Part shown: piece by piece, positions 6,981-8,607 of the stretch | Layout: the number at the start of each line of letters is the position of its first letter | Position numbering within the stretch: position 1 is the first letter of the stretch | Assembly: GCA_964432835.1 (NCBI GenBank) | Contig: CAYSPA010000048.1 | Coordinates: 1 to 8,607, forward strand | Reading direction: 5' to 3' | Source of the DNA: B18-G2 sp964432835 | Lineage (GTDB): Archaea; Thermoplasmatota; E2; DHVEG-1; B18-G2 | DNA length: 8,607 nucleotides | Translations under genes and position numbers: made by a program | Notes under the pieces: model-generated | Databases searched by the model: none | The model's input: only the letters and a program-made list of their open reading frames with translations | Told to the model about the DNA's origin: nothing

Positions 6981-7781
6981 ATGAGATATGCTCTCAAATT
7001 TGCATACGATGGCATAAACTTCCACGGCTATGCAAGGCAGCCAAATGTTTACACTGTGGAAGGAGCGATAATCAACACTCTTGAGATTCTGAGGTTGATA
7101 AACAATCCAAAGATAAACAGATTCAGATCTGCGAGCAGAACAGATAAAGGTGTATCTGCTCTCGGAAATGTGATAGCATTTGACTGCTATTATGATTTAT
7201 CCATAGATGTTCTAAAGGAAATCAATGAAGAGCTGGAGGATATATGGTTCTATGGCTTCAGAGAAGTTGACCAGAAGTTTTATCCGAGATTTGCAAAACT
7301 GAGACATTACCGGTATTATCTAAAAGTAAACGATGACTTCGATTTCGATGCCTTTTTAGAGGGGGCAAATCTGTTTACAGGTGAAAGAGATTTTAAGAAC
7401 TTCTGCAAGCCCGGCGAGAAGAGAAAGACAGTTAGAGAGATAAAGAATATAATCGTGGATAAATTTGGTAATCTCTTATCAATAAACTTCTTTGCCCAGA
7501 CATTTGTATGGCAGCAGGTCAGAAGGATAGTTTCGGCTCTCGAAAAACTTGGGTATCACGAAATAGATATAAATGAAGTGAAAATGGCTCTGGAAAAACC
7601 GGATGAAAGGAGGTTCTTTGGGATAGCGAGGGGTGAAAATCTTGTGCTGGTTGATGTGAAATACGAATTTGAATTTGAGTTTAATGAGAGTTTCAGGAGA
7701 AAGGTAAAGGAGATCGAGGAGAGAGTTATTGAGAGGGCTATGACTGACAGTTTGGACAGAAGAAAGTCTTCCTCCCGGTGA
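6981..7781 (+). CDS. truA: tRNA pseudouridine synthase A
   Basis: TruA isomerises uridines in the anticodon stem-loop (positions 38-40) of tRNAs. The 266-aa protein starts with LKFAYDGINFHGYARQPN (residues 5-22) and has SASRTDKGVSALGNV with catalytic Asp55. RFAKLRHYRYYL, NFCKPGEKRKTVREI, and FAQTFVWQQVRRIVSALEKLG correspond to the family's active-site tyrosine, FCK and (F/L)W..VR.IV motifs. The canonical His of FLWHMVR is Gln here, a common type of variation. The last 15 codons overlap the convergent glycosylase gene by 44 nt, and the charged C-terminal tail (RAMTDSLDRRKSSSR) is partly encoded by that overlap. Translation is probably leaderless. Confidence 0.95.
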   Translation: MRYALKFAYDGINFHGYARQPNVYTVEGAIINTLEILRLINNPKINRFRSASRTDKGVSALGNVIAFDCYYDLSIDVLKEINEELEDIWFYGFREVDQKFYPRFAKLRHYRYYLKVNDDFDFDAFLEGANLFTGERDFKNFCKPGEKRKTVREIKNIIVDKFGNLLSINFFAQTFVWQQVRRIVSALEKLGYHEIDINEVKMALEKPDERRFFGIARGENLVLVDVKYEFEFEFNESFRRKVKEIEERVIERAMTDSLDRRKSSSR

Positions 7782-8493
7782 ATTCGTCCCTGTAATAACT
7801 TATCTTACCTCCACATCTCCTGCAGTATTTGCGGTTGTAAACCGTCAACAAGCTCTTTATCCCCCTGCCTTTGAGTTTGCTATCAAGAAATTCTTCACAG
7901 AGTCTTTTTGTTATCCTGATGAGAAGTTTGAGTTTTTTCTCTGGAATATCTGATATTCTCCTGTCGGGTCTTATGCCCGACCTGAAAAGAATCTCGTTTC
8001 TCAGGATATTTCCAACACCCGCAAATACAGATTGGTCAAGGAGTACCTCACCTATAACTCTGTCCCTATTCTTGATAAGCATGTTGAATAGTTTCTCCTC
8101 ATCCCAGTTCCTGAAAGGATCTATACCAAGCTCCTTGGACAATCTATCCTCTATGTTTTCAAGAAAATCCACTTCAACTATCGGGGCATTGTAAACAACC
8201 ATTCTCCCAGATTCAAAATCCAAAATCAATCTAATTCTGTTCTCGGGTTTTGAAAACTCTTTCTCGAATCTTATACTGCCATACATCATAAGATGAATTC
8301 TTATTCCGTATGGTTCAAAACTCAGCAAGATGTTTTTACCATATGTATATGCTCTTCGCAACCCTGTTCCAACAAGTTCATTGGGATCAACAAATACCCT
8401 TTTACTTCTGATATCTATATTCTCCAGTCTTTTGCCCAGAAACTCTTTTTCTATCTGTATGGCTCTCAATCTCGCTGTTGGACCTTCGGTCAC
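7738..8493 (-). CDS. Fpg/Nei-family DNA glycosylase (endonuclease VIII-like) with Thr2
   Basis: This 251-aa base-excision repair enzyme of the H2TH/zinc-finger glycosylase family removes oxidised bases. Visible motifs are TEGPT at the N-terminus with Glu3, YGKNILL with K53 (equivalent to the beta-hairpin lysine of Nei), the H2TH core LLDQSVFAGVGNILRNEILF (151-170, Asn162), and a C-terminal zinc finger C224xxC227...C246xxC249 with R241 in GRKTFFCPNCQ. All fit a full-length enzyme. The oddity is position 2: the family's catalytic Pro is Thr (codon ACC; CCC would be Pro). The start codon is GTG at 8493-8491; the codon before it is CCT, with no ATG alternative nearby. Substrate cannot be told from sequence. 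The 3' end overlaps truA by 44 nt, and the 5' end is 32 bp from a divergent radical-SAM gene. Confidence 0.88.
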   Translation of the reverse strand: MTEGPTARLRAIQIEKEFLGKRLENIDIRSKRVFVDPNELVGTGLRRAYTYGKNILLSFEPYGIRIHLMMYGSIRFEKEFSKPENRIRLILDFESGRMVVYNAPIVEVDFLENIEDRLSKELGIDPFRNWDEEKLFNMLIKNRDRVIGEVLLDQSVFAGVGNILRNEILFRSGIRPDRRISDIPEKKLKLLIRITKRLCEEFLDSKLKGRGIKSLLTVYNRKYCRRCGGKISYYRDEFTGRKTFFCPNCQS

Positions 8494-8501
8494 AGGTACA
8501 G

Positions 8502-8509
8502 TTTATATC
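8502..8509 (+). promoter_or_regulatory. TATA-like box of the right-edge radical-SAM gene
   Basis: TTTATATC on the plus strand is centred about 20 nt before the ATG at 8526, slightly close but compatible with a leaderless start at that ATG or at the following TTG codons. On the minus strand the same element is only about 12 nt from the glycosylase GTG, too close to be its promoter. Confidence 0.4.
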
Positions 8510-8517
8510 CCGAAATG

Positions 8518-8530
8518 ATATTTTTATGTT
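8518..8530 (-). promoter_or_regulatory. TATA-like box of the glycosylase gene
   Basis: On the minus strand this reads ACATAAAAATATC, centred about 31 nt before the GTG at 8493. That predicts a leader of only a few nt. It overlaps the first two codons of the divergent radical-SAM gene, so the two promoters are interleaved. Confidence 0.35.
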
Positions 8531-8607
8531 GTTGATAATATCCGAATTCGATCCATGGAAATCAAAACTCTGTACATGCCCGAGAAAATTTTCCTTTAGT
8601 CCATATA
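8526..8607 (+). CDS. N-terminus of a radical-SAM protein, spore-photoproduct-lyase-like family (cut by window edge)
   Basis: An ATG at 8526 opens a frame that is uninterrupted to the last base (27 codons). After the first five residues it reads SEFDPWKSKLCTCPRKFSFS, then PY. From memory this matches the start of archaeal SplB-type radical-SAM proteins (COG1533), whose N-terminus runs (E/N)(F)(D/N)PWKSPLCTCP.K.S.NPYTGC and continues into the CxxxCxYCY cluster motif. That cluster motif lies beyond the window, so the call rests on the N-terminal motif only. TTG codons at 8529 and 8532 are alternative starts. Family members bind a 4Fe-4S cluster and SAM; most archaeal ones have no known substrate. 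The gene is divergent from the DNA glycosylase with 32 bp between starts. Confidence 0.68.
   Translation, partial: MLLIISEFDPWKSKLCTCPRKFSFSPY

Noticed and set aside
8556..8600. ATG at 8556 opening a 14-codon frame ending in TAG
   Set aside because: The frame one step over, from the ATG at 8526, reads a recognisable FDPWKS..CTCP motif without a stop, so the 14-codon frame is a shadow.
1..8607. CRISPR array, insertion sequence, tRNA or rRNA gene
   Set aside because: No spaced direct repeats, no transposase-like protein with terminal repeats, and no tRNA T-loop or rRNA signature were seen on either strand.

Overview
The window is archaeal, most likely from a euryarchaeote-type lineage. This rests on the ribosome-biogenesis protein NMD3, the archaeal tRNA-dependent amidotransferase subunit GatD, the archaeal ThiD-ThiN fusion, indolepyruvate:ferredoxin oxidoreductase IorAB, TATA-like promoter boxes, and several genes that look leaderless. 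A run of exactly 100 N (6492-6591) marks a scaffold gap in a draft or metagenome assembly. I cannot place it to genus.

Layout. At the left end a small cysteine-rich DUF6485-type gene (115-312, +) converges on and slightly overlaps thiDN (293-1609, -). A 76-bp divergent promoter region separates thiDN from the operon iorA-iorB-nmd3 (1686-5189, +), whose genes overlap by 4 and 29 nt. nmd3 converges on gatD (5209-6483, -). Beyond the gap lie the 3' part of a DUF4870/Tic20-like membrane protein gene (6592-6894, +), a T-rich terminator, truA (6981-7781, +), and a convergent Fpg/Nei-type DNA glycosylase gene (7738-8493, -). At the right edge, the first 27 codons of a radical-SAM gene resembling the spore-photoproduct-lyase family (8526 onward, +) start only 32 bp from the glycosylase start.

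Function. Most of the content is housekeeping: thiamine phosphate synthesis, ferredoxin-linked aromatic amino acid (2-oxoacid) oxidation, ribosome assembly, Gln-tRNA formation and tRNA pseudouridylation. One link is worth noting: thiDN makes the precursor of thiamine diphosphate, which is the cofactor of the divergently transcribed IorA. I see no CRISPR array, transposon, tRNA or rRNA.

No clear new system is visible. The best leads are (1) the glycosylase with Thr instead of the catalytic Pro at position 2, (2) its very tight divergent pairing with a radical-SAM gene, (3) nmd3 embedded in the iorAB transcript, and (4) a 32-codon antisense reading frame over the DUF6485 promoter.
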